From Idiomarina sp. (GTDB taxonomy: Bacteria; Pseudomonadota; Gammaproteobacteria; Enterobacterales; Alteromonadaceae), in the NCBI GenBank assembly GCA_020832105.1, contig JAFIFH010000070.1, positions 1-64,000 of the forward strand: DNA of 64,000 nucleotides, in the 5' to 3' direction. Below are positions 1 to 8,481 of the stretch, piece after piece. Below the pieces are notes generated by a model that saw only the letters and a program-made list of their open reading frames with translations, did not search any database and had not been told where the DNA came from. A program made the position numbers and the translations under genes. Each line of letters opens with the position of its first letter. Within the stretch, counting starts at the first letter, position 1.

Positions 1-4
1 GCAT

Positions 5-1681
5 TTAAGGCGCGGAATGATAGCACATTTCAAGGCCCAGCTGCACTAGATCATCAGCCCCCTGCGCAGTGACGAAAGGGGTTGCCTGATGACTTGCGAT
101 GAGCACAGTTTTACCATGCAAGAGAGGTGCGATACGTCGCCAGATACGCGTTGCCTGGGCGTCACCAACCCCATTAAAGGGCTCGTCCAGTAACACCAGG
201 TCACGCTGGTGGGCATATAACAGTGTTCTTGCTAAAGCTAACCGACGCTGCTGACCTCCAGATAATTGCACCCCACCGTCACCCAGCCAGGTATCCAGCT
301 GCTGAGGTAACTGCTCAATATGATCCGCCAGCTCCACCCGCTCCAGCATTGCCCACAGGTCATTGTCACTGATTCCTGCGCTGGCAAGGCGCAGATTAAC
401 AGCGACAGTTTGTGCTAATACCGCATTGTGTTGGGTCAGGGTAGCGGCATCAAGCTGTGTCAGCGGCAATTTCAATAACTCACCGCCTACAAAGACCTGC
501 CCATGCTGTGCCGGTATGGCGCCAGATAAAAAGTTCAGCAGTGAGCTTTTACCTGCCCCGGAAGGCCCGCTCATCACCGTGATACTATGACCGCTGAGCG
601 TCAGGTCTAACGGCGCCGGGAGTGGTCGCCCTTGCAGCACAATGTGCTTAAGGACCAGGTCTTTACCGGCTACCGGTAATGGCTTCGCAGCTGTGCTATC
701 TAGTGTTGCAGCCCCTGGTTCGGTGCTTGCCAGTAAGGGTTGTAAGCGCTCAGCGGCGCCAATAATTCGCCCCCATAACAGGCTTGCCTGAGGGAGTAGT
801 AGCCATTGATCCAGCATTGCCAACACCGCAAGCCCACTGAGCACCGCTAACGGTATACTAAAAGCGCCATTGAATGCCGCGTGCAAAGCAATCGCAAGTA
901 CCAGCAATACACTGAGCAGAGCACATAGCTCCACCGCACCTTGTACAATAATCAAGCGCCGGCGCAGGTAATGCTGGCGCTGTTGCAGCCTCTGTTGATG
1001 AACATCAAGGCTGTTTAACGCATCAGGTAACACCTGCCAGGCATGTAGTTCGGCTTTTGATTCGACAAAAGCCAGGCTGGCGTGGCGCATGTGTTCGCTT
1101 GCGCTGAGCTCCGCAGCGGCAGCGTCACGCAGGCGCGGTGCGAGCAGCAACGCATGCAGTGCGAGAAGCCCTGCGCTCAGTAACCAAACCACCCATGCCA
1201 GCGCGGGACTTAAAAACCAGAAAGCCAGGCCGAGCAAACCACCACTGGCGGCGGCAAGGGCGAAGGGCGCAAAAACCCGAATGTACAGGTCGTCTAATGC
1301 ATTGAGATCCTGTGTCATGCGCTGCAATACATGCGCCAGGCGGAACTTTTCGCTCATTAGCAAGGGTTGTTTGACCAGGCCGTTAAACAGCTTGACTCGC
1401 CAGCGTTGCTGCAAGCGTAGGATAAGGTCGTGATTATACACTCGCTCCCCATAACGACTCAGGGTCCGCAGCAGCGCCAATGCGCGTATCGCACCGCCGG
1501 GCACAAAGATATCAAAGGCCACAACGAATAGTGCCGCGGCACTGATAAACCAGCCAGACAACCCCAGTAACGCCACGCCCGCCGCCGCGGTCACAAACAT
1601 CAACGCAAAACCGAGTAATACCCGCTTGCGTTGAGCCCTTAACGCTTCTGTCCAGGGTTTAAGAAGTTGTGACTGGCTCAT
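5..1681 (-). CDS. cydC: Thiol reductant ABC exporter subunit CydC
   Basis: CydC is one half of the heterodimeric CydDC inner-membrane ABC exporter, which moves glutathione/cysteine (or heme-linked cargo) and is needed to assemble cytochrome bd. The 558-residue product has an N-terminal six-helix membrane domain and a C-terminal ATPase with Walker A GPSGAGKSS, signature LSGGQQRR and Walker B LVLLDEP. Its ATG overlaps the cydD stop by 4 bases, so the two are translationally coupled. It is the last gene of cydABDC. The stop codon lies five bases from the window edge, so nothing is missing. Length and motifs fit the family. Confidence 0.95.
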   Translation of the reverse strand: MSQSQLLKPWTEALRAQRKRVLLGFALMFVTAAAGVALLGLSGWFISAAALFVVAFDIFVPGGAIRALALLRTLSRYGERVYNHDLILRLQQRWRVKLFNGLVKQPLLMSEKFRLAHVLQRMTQDLNALDDLYIRVFAPFALAAASGGLLGLAFWFLSPALAWVVWLLSAGLLALHALLLAPRLRDAAAAELSASEHMRHASLAFVESKAELHAWQVLPDALNSLDVHQQRLQQRQHYLRRRLIIVQGAVELCALLSVLLVLAIALHAAFNGAFSIPLAVLSGLAVLAMLDQWLLLPQASLLWGRIIGAAERLQPLLASTEPGAATLDSTAAKPLPVAGKDLVLKHIVLQGRPLPAPLDLTLSGHSITVMSGPSGAGKSSLLNFLSGAIPAQHGQVFVGGELLKLPLTQLDAATLTQHNAVLAQTVAVNLRLASAGISDNDLWAMLERVELADHIEQLPQQLDTWLGDGGVQLSGGQQRRLALARTLLYAHQRDLVLLDEPFNGVGDAQATRIWRRIAPLLHGKTVLIASHQATPFVTAQGADDLVQLGLEMCYHSAP

Positions 1682-3309
1682 TGCAGTGTCCCTATGGTGA
1701 TATCTGCGAGGGACTGTAGTTTGGGATCATGGCTGGCAATCAGCAATACCCGCTGGCCGTCATTAAGCTTTTCAATCCCCGATATCACCGCATCGGCGGT
1801 GGCCGCGTCGAGCCCCGCCGTCGGTTCATCGAAGAGCATTAAAGAGGAGGGATGGAGAAACATGCGGGCCAATGCCAGCCGTCGCTGTTCGCCCCCGGAC
1901 AGTCCCTGGCCTTGCTCAAGCAGATGGTGGTCGAGGTCAACCGTCAATTGAGCCTGCCGAAGTGCAGCACTCATGTCTTCATCGGTCGCGTCTGCACGGA
2001 CTAGACGCAGATTGCTGGCTATGGTGCCCGACTGCAAATAGGGTTGTTGCGCCATATAGGCGATATGACCCATATCCGGTAGGCTGATGTGCCCCTGTTG
2101 GAGCTGCAGTTGACCACTGATTAGCTTCAGCAGCGTTGACTTGCCACAGCCCGACGGTCCATTCAGCACTACCACCTGACCCGGCGCAATGGTCAATTTA
2201 AAACCATCCAGCGTGGCCTTTGCCCGAGGATAACCAAAGCTCACATTCTCTAGCCGCACCCCGCCATTTAGGGTCGCACTGCGTTGTGACTTTTGCTGAG
2301 CATGGTCATTAGCCGCGCTCACCCGTTGTTCACGCGCCAATAGTCCCGCCGCAGCCAGTGCTGCGGCCCGGTCATGATAGTGCGCAGACAAAGTGCGCAG
2401 TGGTTGAAAAAACTCTGGCGCAAGTAGCAGCACAGTGAGACCTGTCATCAGGTTCATCTGTGCAGCCGGGCCCCAATCGTAAAAGCCCAGCAAGGCAAAC
2501 CCGACATAAATAGCCACTGCAGCGATTGCTATGGCAGCAAAGAATTCAAGCACCGCAGACGATAAAAAGGCCACTCGTAGAGTCGCCATATTTGCCTCGC
2601 GCATCTGTTGACTGGCCTCGTCAATATCGCGGCTAGCCAACCCGGTGGCTTTGAATAATTGTAAGTTGGTGAGGTGGCGTACCCGGTCTACAAACAACCC
2701 GGCAATTCTTTGGGTGGTGGCCAGGTGCCGCTCATTTAAACGTGCGGCGCCCATCCCAACCAGAACCATAAAGACAGGAATAATTGGCGCTGCAGCGATT
2801 AAGAATAGTGCTGCTATCCAATCAAAATAAAACACAACCGCGGCAATCAGCAGCGGTGTTATCAGCGCATTACTCAATTGTGGCAAGAAGCGAGCATAAT
2901 AGCCGTAGAGCTGAGCTACCGGCTCTATCATCAGTGTAGCACGCTCGGTATTGGCTTGCGCAGCACCTGATTCCGGCCGGGCCCAGCTCGCGGCTAACCG
3001 TGCGCGGGCCAGCTCTTCGGCATGCTCACCAAGATGTTGGGCGAAACTGGCAGCCTGCGCATTCAACCAAACCCTCGCAGCCATCGCCAGGGCGGCGTAT
3101 GACAGCAAATCCCAGCGCAATGCAGCCTGGTCTATGCTAGCGCTAACCCACCAGGCTAGTAATACAACACTAGCCACCAACATCAAGGCGTGTAAACCAC
3201 CTAACCCCCGGGTGAGTAGCAGCTGTTTACTAACCTCGCCCTGCAAATTGCGCAGGTAGGTTTTCGCCAATACGCCACCCCCATGCGCCCCTTGGTTATC
3301 AGTGGCCAC
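1678..3309 (-). CDS. cydD: Thiol reductant ABC exporter subunit CydD
   Basis: CydD pairs with CydC to form the exporter required for cytochrome bd maturation. The 543-residue product has an N-terminal transmembrane domain and an ATPase with Walker A GPSGCGKST, signature LSGGEQRR and Walker B LMLFDEPTAGLD. The predicted start is GTG, beginning directly after the cydB stop, which suggests coupling; a slightly downstream start cannot be excluded. There is no room between cydB and cydD for a cydX micropeptide gene, in keeping with a CIO-type oxidase. Confidence 0.95.
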   Translation of the reverse strand: MATDNQGAHGGGVLAKTYLRNLQGEVSKQLLLTRGLGGLHALMLVASVVLLAWWVSASIDQAALRWDLLSYAALAMAARVWLNAQAASFAQHLGEHAEELARARLAASWARPESGAAQANTERATLMIEPVAQLYGYYARFLPQLSNALITPLLIAAVVFYFDWIAALFLIAAAPIIPVFMVLVGMGAARLNERHLATTQRIAGLFVDRVRHLTNLQLFKATGLASRDIDEASQQMREANMATLRVAFLSSAVLEFFAAIAIAAVAIYVGFALLGFYDWGPAAQMNLMTGLTVLLLAPEFFQPLRTLSAHYHDRAAALAAAGLLAREQRVSAANDHAQQKSQRSATLNGGVRLENVSFGYPRAKATLDGFKLTIAPGQVVVLNGPSGCGKSTLLKLISGQLQLQQGHISLPDMGHIAYMAQQPYLQSGTIASNLRLVRADATDEDMSAALRQAQLTVDLDHHLLEQGQGLSGGEQRRLALARMFLHPSSLMLFDEPTAGLDAATADAVISGIEKLNDGQRVLLIASHDPKLQSLADITIGTLQ

Positions 3310-4317
3310 TTAGTGGTAGCCCTCTCCCACTTTCACTTTGCCGCGAAATACCCAGTAGGTCCAAGCGGTATAGCCAAGTACAAAAGGAATCACGAACAGC
3401 AACCCAATCAACAGAAATAACTGCGATTCATTGGCCGATGATGCGTCCCACAAGGTGTAGTCTGGTGGAACTACGTAGGGGAACTTACTCGCCAGTAGCC
3501 CCAGGTAAGTAAAGATAAACATGCCCATGGTGGCGACGAAGGGCGTGCCATTGCGTTTCTGTTTGACGCTGCTAAAAATCCGATAGGCACAGAGCATAGC
3601 CAATACTGGCAACAACCAAATAAAGCTCACGCCGCCAAACCAGCGCTCCGCTACCAAAGGATTGATCAACGGTGTCCACACGCTAATCGCGGCAAACACC
3701 ACCAGTACTGCAAGCAGCAGCCAAGGCGTGATCTTATAGGCCCATTCCTGAATGTAGTCTTCTGATTTCATAATCAGCCAGGTTGCGCCAAGTAATGCGT
3801 AGCCTGCTACAATGCCCAGTCCGGTCAACACCGTGAACGGGGTTAACCAATCAAATGCGCCACCCACATAACGCATGTTTTCCACGGTAAAACCTTCGAT
3901 ATAGGCGCCAACCACGGCGCCCTGAGCGAAAGCGGCCACCGTAGAGCCAATGGTGAATGACCAATTCCAAAGGTAGCGTGAGGTTTTCGCTTTGAACCTG
4001 AACTCAAAGGCAACACCGCGAAAAATCAACCCGGCAACCAATAGAAACACACCAATGTATAAGGCCGGCAAAAATACCGCATAGACCAGTGGGAATGCAG
4101 CCAATAAGCCGGCGCCGCCAAGCACCAGCCAGGTTTCATTGCCATCCCACACTGGTGCAATGGAATTCATCATTACGTCCCGCGCTTCTTCATCCGGGGC
4201 AAAGGGAAACAGCATGCCTAAGCCCAGGTCGAAGCCGTCCATCAGTACGTACATGATGATGCCAAAGGCGATAATACCCGCCCAAATGTAAACTAAGTCG
4301 AATACTGGTTCAGCCAT
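3310..4317 (-). CDS. cydB: Cytochrome bd-type quinol oxidase subunit II
   Basis: Subunit II of the cytochrome bd quinol oxidase, an integral inner-membrane protein that supports the heme-bearing CydA. The 335-residue product is very hydrophobic, with about eight to nine membrane segments, and carries the family-typical GFDLGLGMLFPF near residue 30 and WDGNETWLVLGGAG near residue 60. Its ATG overlaps the cydA stop (TAATG), and cydD follows with no gap, so it sits in a tight four-gene operon. Length is close to other CioB/CydB proteins. Confidence 0.95.
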   Translation of the reverse strand: MAEPVFDLVYIWAGIIAFGIIMYVLMDGFDLGLGMLFPFAPDEEARDVMMNSIAPVWDGNETWLVLGGAGLLAAFPLVYAVFLPALYIGVFLLVAGLIFRGVAFEFRFKAKTSRYLWNWSFTIGSTVAAFAQGAVVGAYIEGFTVENMRYVGGAFDWLTPFTVLTGLGIVAGYALLGATWLIMKSEDYIQEWAYKITPWLLLAVLVVFAAISVWTPLINPLVAERWFGGVSFIWLLPVLAMLCAYRIFSSVKQKRNGTPFVATMGMFIFTYLGLLASKFPYVVPPDYTLWDASSANESQLFLLIGLLFVIPFVLGYTAWTYWVFRGKVKVGEGYH

Positions 4318-5771
4318 TAGCGTGCTCCTTGATCGTCAGACTTGTCTTGCGCTGTGGTATTCCACTTCGAACGCTCTGCGTCATCTTCTTCCCAATCTGC
4401 GTCAGCAATCGAAAGAGGGCGTTTAGGGCGCTTGCCGGACTTATCATAACCGTAATTTGGTTGCTCAACACCAGTACGAAGTACGCGCATTAGATAATAC
4501 AACCCTGCGCTAAAAATCATCGCGTACACCGTGATGTAACCGATTAAAGTGAACAAAGCCATGCCACCAGTCAGCGACGGGGTTAATCCGTCAGCATGAG
4601 AGAGCTGTTCATAAATCAACCAGGGCGCACGACCTATTTCGGTCACAAACCAACCGGCCAGCACTGCAATGAATGGCGTGACGGCCATCAGCCGAAGCGT
4701 ATTGAGATACCATTTCGTATTCGCATAGGCTTGCTTGCGACGCAGTACCAGCCCGATAATGACCACCAGCACCATTAGCATGCCAATCGCAACCATGATT
4801 CTGAATGCCCAGAAAACAATAGCTACCGGCGGCTGCTCATCTGGTGCCACCTCGTTCAAGCCCGGTATTTCACCATCCCAGTCATGGGTTAAAATAAAGC
4901 TCGCAAGTTTAGGGATACCCACCTCGAACCTGTTGGTCTGATTCTCTTGATCAGGTAATGCGAAGAGAATCAACGGCGCGCCTTCGCGGGTCTCCCAGTT
5001 ACCTTCCATCGCCGCAACCTTCATCGGTTGATGTTCCAGTGTGTTAAGACCATGGATGTCACCCACTAGAACCTGCGCCGGCGCTATAAATAGCAGCAAC
5101 CACAGGGTCATCGATAAAGCTTTGCGATGCAGTTCCACATCCCGCTTACGCAGTAAGTACCAGGCACTAACCCCTGCCACTACAAAGCCACCGGTTAAGA
5201 ACGATGCCAACCCCATATGGAAGAAACGGGGCGCAAGTGACGGGTTGAAAATAGCGTCTGACCAACTCAGTACATAATAGAGTCCATCACGAACCTCGAC
5301 GCCTTGGGGGGTATGCATCCAGCTATTGGCCGACAGAATCCAGAATGAAGAGATAAAAGTACCGATAGCCACCATACAGGCTGAGAAAAAGTGGATGCCC
5401 TGGGGCACTTTGTCTCGACCAAACAGCAGTACTCCTAAGAAGGCGGCCTCGAGGAAAAACGCGGTGACTACTTCATAGCTGAGTACCGGGCCGAGGAAGT
5501 TGGCTGCCGCATAGGAGAAATTGCTCCAATTGGTGCCGAACTGAAACGCCATGACGATACCGGAAACAACCCCCATACCAAAGACCACTGCAAACACCTG
5601 GATCCAGAACTTGGACAGACGCTCCCAGTCTTTATTGCCAGTTTTGTAATGAAGACCTTCCAGACACGCAATGAAAGAAGCCAGACCGATGGTAAATACC
5701 GGAAATATGGCATGAAATGACACAACAAACGCAAATTGAATGCGTGACAACAAGAGTGGATCAAGTTCCAT
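4317..5771 (-). CDS. cydA: Cytochrome bd-type quinol oxidase subunit I, CIO-like (short Q-loop)
   Basis: The catalytic subunit of a bd-type terminal oxidase, oxidising ubiquinol and reducing oxygen to water at the inner membrane. Visible features are the N-terminal heme-ligand His in SFHAIFP and the conserved acidic pair in SYEVVTAFFLEAAFLG. The periplasmic Q-loop is short: after GLNTLEHQPMKVAAMEGNWE the chain soon re-enters the membrane. That and the 484-residue length place it in the cyanide-insensitive (CioA) subgroup rather than the E. coli long-loop type. I chose the ATG one codon inside the tracked TTG because AGGAG lies seven bases upstream. The promoter region carries a 27-bp palindrome (see separate entry). 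Confidence 0.93.
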   Translation of the reverse strand: MELDPLLLSRIQFAFVVSFHAIFPVFTIGLASFIACLEGLHYKTGNKDWERLSKFWIQVFAVVFGMGVVSGIVMAFQFGTNWSNFSYAAANFLGPVLSYEVVTAFFLEAAFLGVLLFGRDKVPQGIHFFSACMVAIGTFISSFWILSANSWMHTPQGVEVRDGLYYVLSWSDAIFNPSLAPRFFHMGLASFLTGGFVVAGVSAWYLLRKRDVELHRKALSMTLWLLLFIAPAQVLVGDIHGLNTLEHQPMKVAAMEGNWETREGAPLILFALPDQENQTNRFEVGIPKLASFILTHDWDGEIPGLNEVAPDEQPPVAIVFWAFRIMVAIGMLMVLVVIIGLVLRRKQAYANTKWYLNTLRLMAVTPFIAVLAGWFVTEIGRAPWLIYEQLSHADGLTPSLTGGMALFTLIGYITVYAMIFSAGLYYLMRVLRTGVEQPNYGYDKSGKRPKRPLSIADADWEEDDAERSKWNTTAQDKSDDQGAR

Positions 5772-5830
5772 CAACGTCTCCTAAAGACAGCTGGTACATG
5801 TACTAAGTCACTATACGCCTTTCGCTCACT

Positions 5831-5836
5831 ATTATA
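5831..5836 (-). promoter_or_regulatory. Predicted -10 element of the cydABDC promoter
   Basis: On the minus strand this reads TATAAT, a perfect sigma-70 -10 hexamer about 60 bases upstream of the cydA ATG. The matching -35 position is poor (TGCGAC-like) and falls against the edge of the 27-bp palindrome, which suggests that promoter strength depends on a bound regulator. Assignment is by inspection only. Confidence 0.55.
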
Positions 5837-5852
5837 ATGGACATTTTGTCGC

Positions 5853-5879
5853 AGTCGCATAACTTAAAGTTATGCGACT
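5853..5879 (-). promoter_or_regulatory. 27-bp palindrome upstream of cydA (operator or terminator)
   Basis: AGTCGCATAACTT and AAGTTATGCGACT form perfect 13-bp arms around a single central A. The element lies between the DsrE-like gene stop and the cydA start, on the minus strand of both. One edge abuts the expected -35 region of the cydA promoter, which suggests a binding site for a dimeric regulator. As RNA it could also form an 11-bp stem terminating the upstream gene, but there is no U-tract after it, which makes the operator reading more likely. Confidence 0.55.
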
Positions 5880-5897
5880 TAAGCTACTACCGCGCAC

Positions 5898-6449
5898 TTA
5901 AAAATTAAATACCCGAACACCTTCTGCTAGCAGTCGCTCGGCGATAGCCGGCGGCTGAGCTGCGCTAATGCCCTCTAGTAAGTCCGTATCGCTCAGTCCT
6001 GCATTAGGCAAAAACAGCGCACAAACCTGCACTTTTGCACCGCCTTGCATTAAATTTTTCAACATCATCTTCGGGCTCACATCGCGCGGGGCTAAGCGTT
6101 CGCTTGGGGCATCAGTGACCGCCAGCTGGCCTGCACCATCGCACAGTAACAGCTCTACCTCGGCACCTTGTGCCTGCATCGCGTTGGTTAGCACGAGCGC
6201 CATACCCTGTGTTTGTGTTTCTGCACTGGTTAATGTAACGAAAACCTGTTTCACAGGTTCGTCGTGTTCGCTCGCACTTGCTGTTACGGTAAACGCCGAC
6301 AGCATGAAAAACACACTAGTCAAGGCAATGGTTTTGCGTAGTAACCCTAAGCTGACCCGATTGCTATGCTGAGCTACGTCAGCTTCGTGGTCCCCATGAA
6401 AGCCTAGTACAGCTTTCAATCTATTGAATAAATTTTTGAAATTAGTCAT
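5898..6449 (-). CDS. DsrE-family protein with N-terminal signal/anchor segment
   Basis: A DsrE/DsrF-like protein of 183 residues, a family that binds or relays sulfane sulfur through cysteines. The DsrE-type region begins near residue 68 (QVFVTLTSAETQTQGMALVL) and includes cysteines in LLCDGAG and QVCALFLPN. Ahead of it, about 35 polar residues precede a hydrophobic stretch ending TVTASASEHDE, which reads as a signal peptide or membrane anchor, so the domain probably faces the periplasm. The start has a good AGGTGA ribosome site. It is divergent from a persulfide dioxygenase-like gene, pointing to a role in sulfide or persulfide handling. The exact partner is unknown. Confidence 0.8.
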   Translation of the reverse strand: MTNFKNLFNRLKAVLGFHGDHEADVAQHSNRVSLGLLRKTIALTSVFFMLSAFTVTASASEHDEPVKQVFVTLTSAETQTQGMALVLTNAMQAQGAEVELLLCDGAGQLAVTDAPSERLAPRDVSPKMMLKNLMQGGAKVQVCALFLPNAGLSDTDLLEGISAAQPPAIAERLLAEGVRVFNF

Positions 6450-6488
6450 CTGTCACCTCTATATTAATAAAACCGAATACAATGATTG

Positions 6489-6509
6489 GTTTATACTTTA
6501 ACCATAAAC
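6489..6509. promoter_or_regulatory. Inverted repeat in the dsrE-like/persulfide dioxygenase intergenic region
   Basis: GTTTAT and ATAAAC form 6-bp arms nine bases apart in the AT-rich divergent promoter region, and a run of alternating TA follows. In many proteobacteria such gene pairs are controlled by an ArsR-type persulfide sensor (BigR/SqrR) that binds AT-rich inverted repeats. No such regulator is encoded in the window, so the operator assignment is inference only. Confidence 0.3.
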
Positions 6510-6589
6510 TTGCTAAATAACAAAATAGAATATATATATAACTAAAAGGTTGGCCACCTAATTTATAGCGTAACTAGCAGGAGGCACGC

Positions 6590-7471
6590 ATGATCTCGAA
6601 CAAACTTTCTACACCACTGGTAAGAACATTCCTCGACAATGACAGTGAGACTTTTAGTTATGTCGTCTATGATCGCCCCGAGGGTACCGGGGTCATTATT
6701 GATTCCGTGCTGGATTTCGACTACAAATCCGGCCGCACCAGCACCGACAGTGCGCAAAATATCGTTAACTTTGTGCATGAAGAGCAACTAACCATTGAAT
6801 GGATTCTAGAAACCCATGCTCACGCAGACCACTTGTCAGCGGCACCCTTTCTGCGTGACCAGCTTGGAGCCAAGGTCGGCATCGGCGAGCATATCAAGGG
6901 TGTACAAAAAATATTTAAGGACGTGTTTAATCTGGAGAAAGAGTTCCTGCCCAACGGTAGTCATTTTGATCGGCTATTTACGGACGGTGAAGAGTTTAGT
7001 GTTGGTGAACTGCAGTTCCGAGTGATGCACACACCAGGCCACACACCCGCGGATCTCGCGTATGTGGTGAACGAACAGGCGCTATTTGTGGGCGATACTC
7101 TATTCCTACCTGACGTTGGCACTGCACGCTGCGACTTTCCAGGGGGCAGCGCACATACGCTGTATCGTTCCATCAAGAAACTGCTGTCCATGCCAGCTGA
7201 TACCAAGATGTATATTTGCCATGACTACCCGAAAGATGGTCGCTCACACGAATATCTGACCACGGTGGGCGAGCAGCGGGAAAAGAATATTCATGTGCGC
7301 GATGGGGTAACTGAATCAGAATTCGTAGAAATGCGCGAGACTCGTGATGCAACCCTTGAGATGCCACGACTCATTCTGCCGTCCATTCAGGTGAATATCC
7401 GCGCAGGCCATATGCCGCCAGCGGATGACAGCGGCAAAGTTTACCTGAAAATACCGCTTAACCAGCTCTAA
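6590..7471 (+). CDS. MBL-fold metallo-hydrolase, persulfide dioxygenase (ETHE1/Blh)-like
   Basis: A metallo-beta-lactamase-fold protein of 293 residues resembling the persulfide dioxygenase group, which oxidises glutathione persulfide to sulfite with a mononuclear iron. Metal-binding motifs appear in order: THAHADH near residue 80, HTPGHTPAD near residue 150, VGDTLFLPDVGTARCDFPGG near residue 170, and ICHDYP near residue 210. A strong AGGAGG site precedes the ATG. The divergent DsrE-like gene and the nearby sulfide-tolerant type of oxidase support a sulfide-detoxification role. There is no rhodanese fusion. A glyoxalase II-like activity is the main alternative. Confidence 0.85.
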   Translation: MISNKLSTPLVRTFLDNDSETFSYVVYDRPEGTGVIIDSVLDFDYKSGRTSTDSAQNIVNFVHEEQLTIEWILETHAHADHLSAAPFLRDQLGAKVGIGEHIKGVQKIFKDVFNLEKEFLPNGSHFDRLFTDGEEFSVGELQFRVMHTPGHTPADLAYVVNEQALFVGDTLFLPDVGTARCDFPGGSAHTLYRSIKKLLSMPADTKMYICHDYPKDGRSHEYLTTVGEQREKNIHVRDGVTESEFVEMRETRDATLEMPRLILPSIQVNIRAGHMPPADDSGKVYLKIPLNQL

Positions 7472-7488
7472 TGACCGGTATGTAAGTA

Positions 7489-7523
7489 AAAAGCCCTTGC
7501 TCCAACGAGCAAGGGCTTTTTGT
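7489..7523. terminator. Bidirectional rho-independent terminator
   Basis: AGCCCTTGCT and AGCAAGGGCT form perfect 10-bp arms around a six-base loop, flanked by an A-run on the left and a T-run on the right. It therefore works on both strands, between the convergent persulfide dioxygenase-like and TraB/GumN-like genes. Confidence 0.9.
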
Positions 7524-7558
7524 TTCCTCGATTGAGGCCTAGTCATCCCGCGTATAAA

Positions 7559-8419
7559 TTATCTGGCAATAGCCTCGACCTCGTAACCGGCCTCTCGCAG
7601 TAGCTCGATCATGCCCATTTCGCCTGGTAGATGACCAGCACCCACTGCAATAAAGGTGCTTTGCGCGTGGATTTGCTCGCGGATCGGGGCAACCCAATTG
7701 ACGTTGCGATCATCCAGCAACAACTCAAAGTACTCGGAAAATTGCGGATCATCTTTCATCAACGCCAATAGAGCCTCCAGGTCTTCATCTAAATAAGCGT
7801 CAACCATTGCCGCCATTTGTGCCTGAGCTTCACCCTCTTCATCAATCATGGTCCACAACCACTCAACCTGCTCTTGCAGGGGAATATTGTCAAATAAGCT
7901 CATTTGAAATTCGACAGTTTCCAGTTCAGTAATGGCCATCTCCTGTTCGCCTGCCATCTCTGAAAGTACCACTTCGTACGATTTAATATCAGTACAAGGC
8001 ATGCCAGCGACCAACACCATGGAGTGCAGCGCCATAGGTTTTAATACGCCCAGCTGGGCAACGCCGGCACCAAAGTTTTCAATAAAGAACTCATCGACGC
8101 TGCTAAGTTGTGATTCCGAAAGGTGCTCCTGCAAGTAAGGCCCCTGTGGATTCACCATCAATTGCTGTAAGCGCATCATGGTTGCGGTGTCAGTCAAATC
8201 GATTTCAAGCATCAGTGTATCGGTTTCAGAAACGGCATTTTCGATGCGATCGTCCATGTGAAACTGGCCACCACAAATCAGGTGGATGGTGCCGAACAGA
8301 TAGGACGGTTGTTCTAAATCATTCCCAGAAATCTTCCACAGCAAGGATGCCTGGGCGCTACTCATCAGCAGGAAGCTGCTCAGCACCAGGCTATAGATAA
8401 AAGCTTTCATCATTCTCAT
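7559..8419 (-). CDS. TraB/GumN family protein
   Basis: A 286-residue TraB/GumN-family protein. A signal peptide (MKAFIYSLVLSSFLLMSSAQA) precedes the typical opening WKISGNDLEQPSYLFGTIHL with its GTIHL motif, and the family's C-terminal AVGAGHLPGEMGMIELLR is present, so the domain is complete. The family shares a fold with Tiki-type metalloproteases, but its bacterial role is unsettled. I moved the start to the ATG at codon 15 of the tracked ORF because AAGGAA sits at the right distance and the upstream codons overlap the divergent gene. Confidence 0.88.
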   Translation of the reverse strand: MRMMKAFIYSLVLSSFLLMSSAQASLLWKISGNDLEQPSYLFGTIHLICGGQFHMDDRIENAVSETDTLMLEIDLTDTATMMRLQQLMVNPQGPYLQEHLSESQLSSVDEFFIENFGAGVAQLGVLKPMALHSMVLVAGMPCTDIKSYEVVLSEMAGEQEMAITELETVEFQMSLFDNIPLQEQVEWLWTMIDEEGEAQAQMAAMVDAYLDEDLEALLALMKDDPQFSEYFELLLDDRNVNWVAPIREQIHAQSTFIAVGAGHLPGEMGMIELLREAGYEVEAIAR

Positions 8420-8481
8420 TTCATGTTCCTTTGTTAATATGGCCACTGCTATTTCCCTCAAGACCAGCAGGAGCCACTACA

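Noticed and set aside
3310-3312. A cydX micropeptide gene between cydB and cydD
   Set aside because: cydD starts immediately after the cydB stop; there is no space for it, and CIO-type oxidases often lack CydX.
6531-6549. TAG(A)ATATATATATA(A)CTA stretch as a perfect operator palindrome
   Set aside because: Only the outermost three bases on each side match; the alternating TA centre is out of register, so it was not called as a site.
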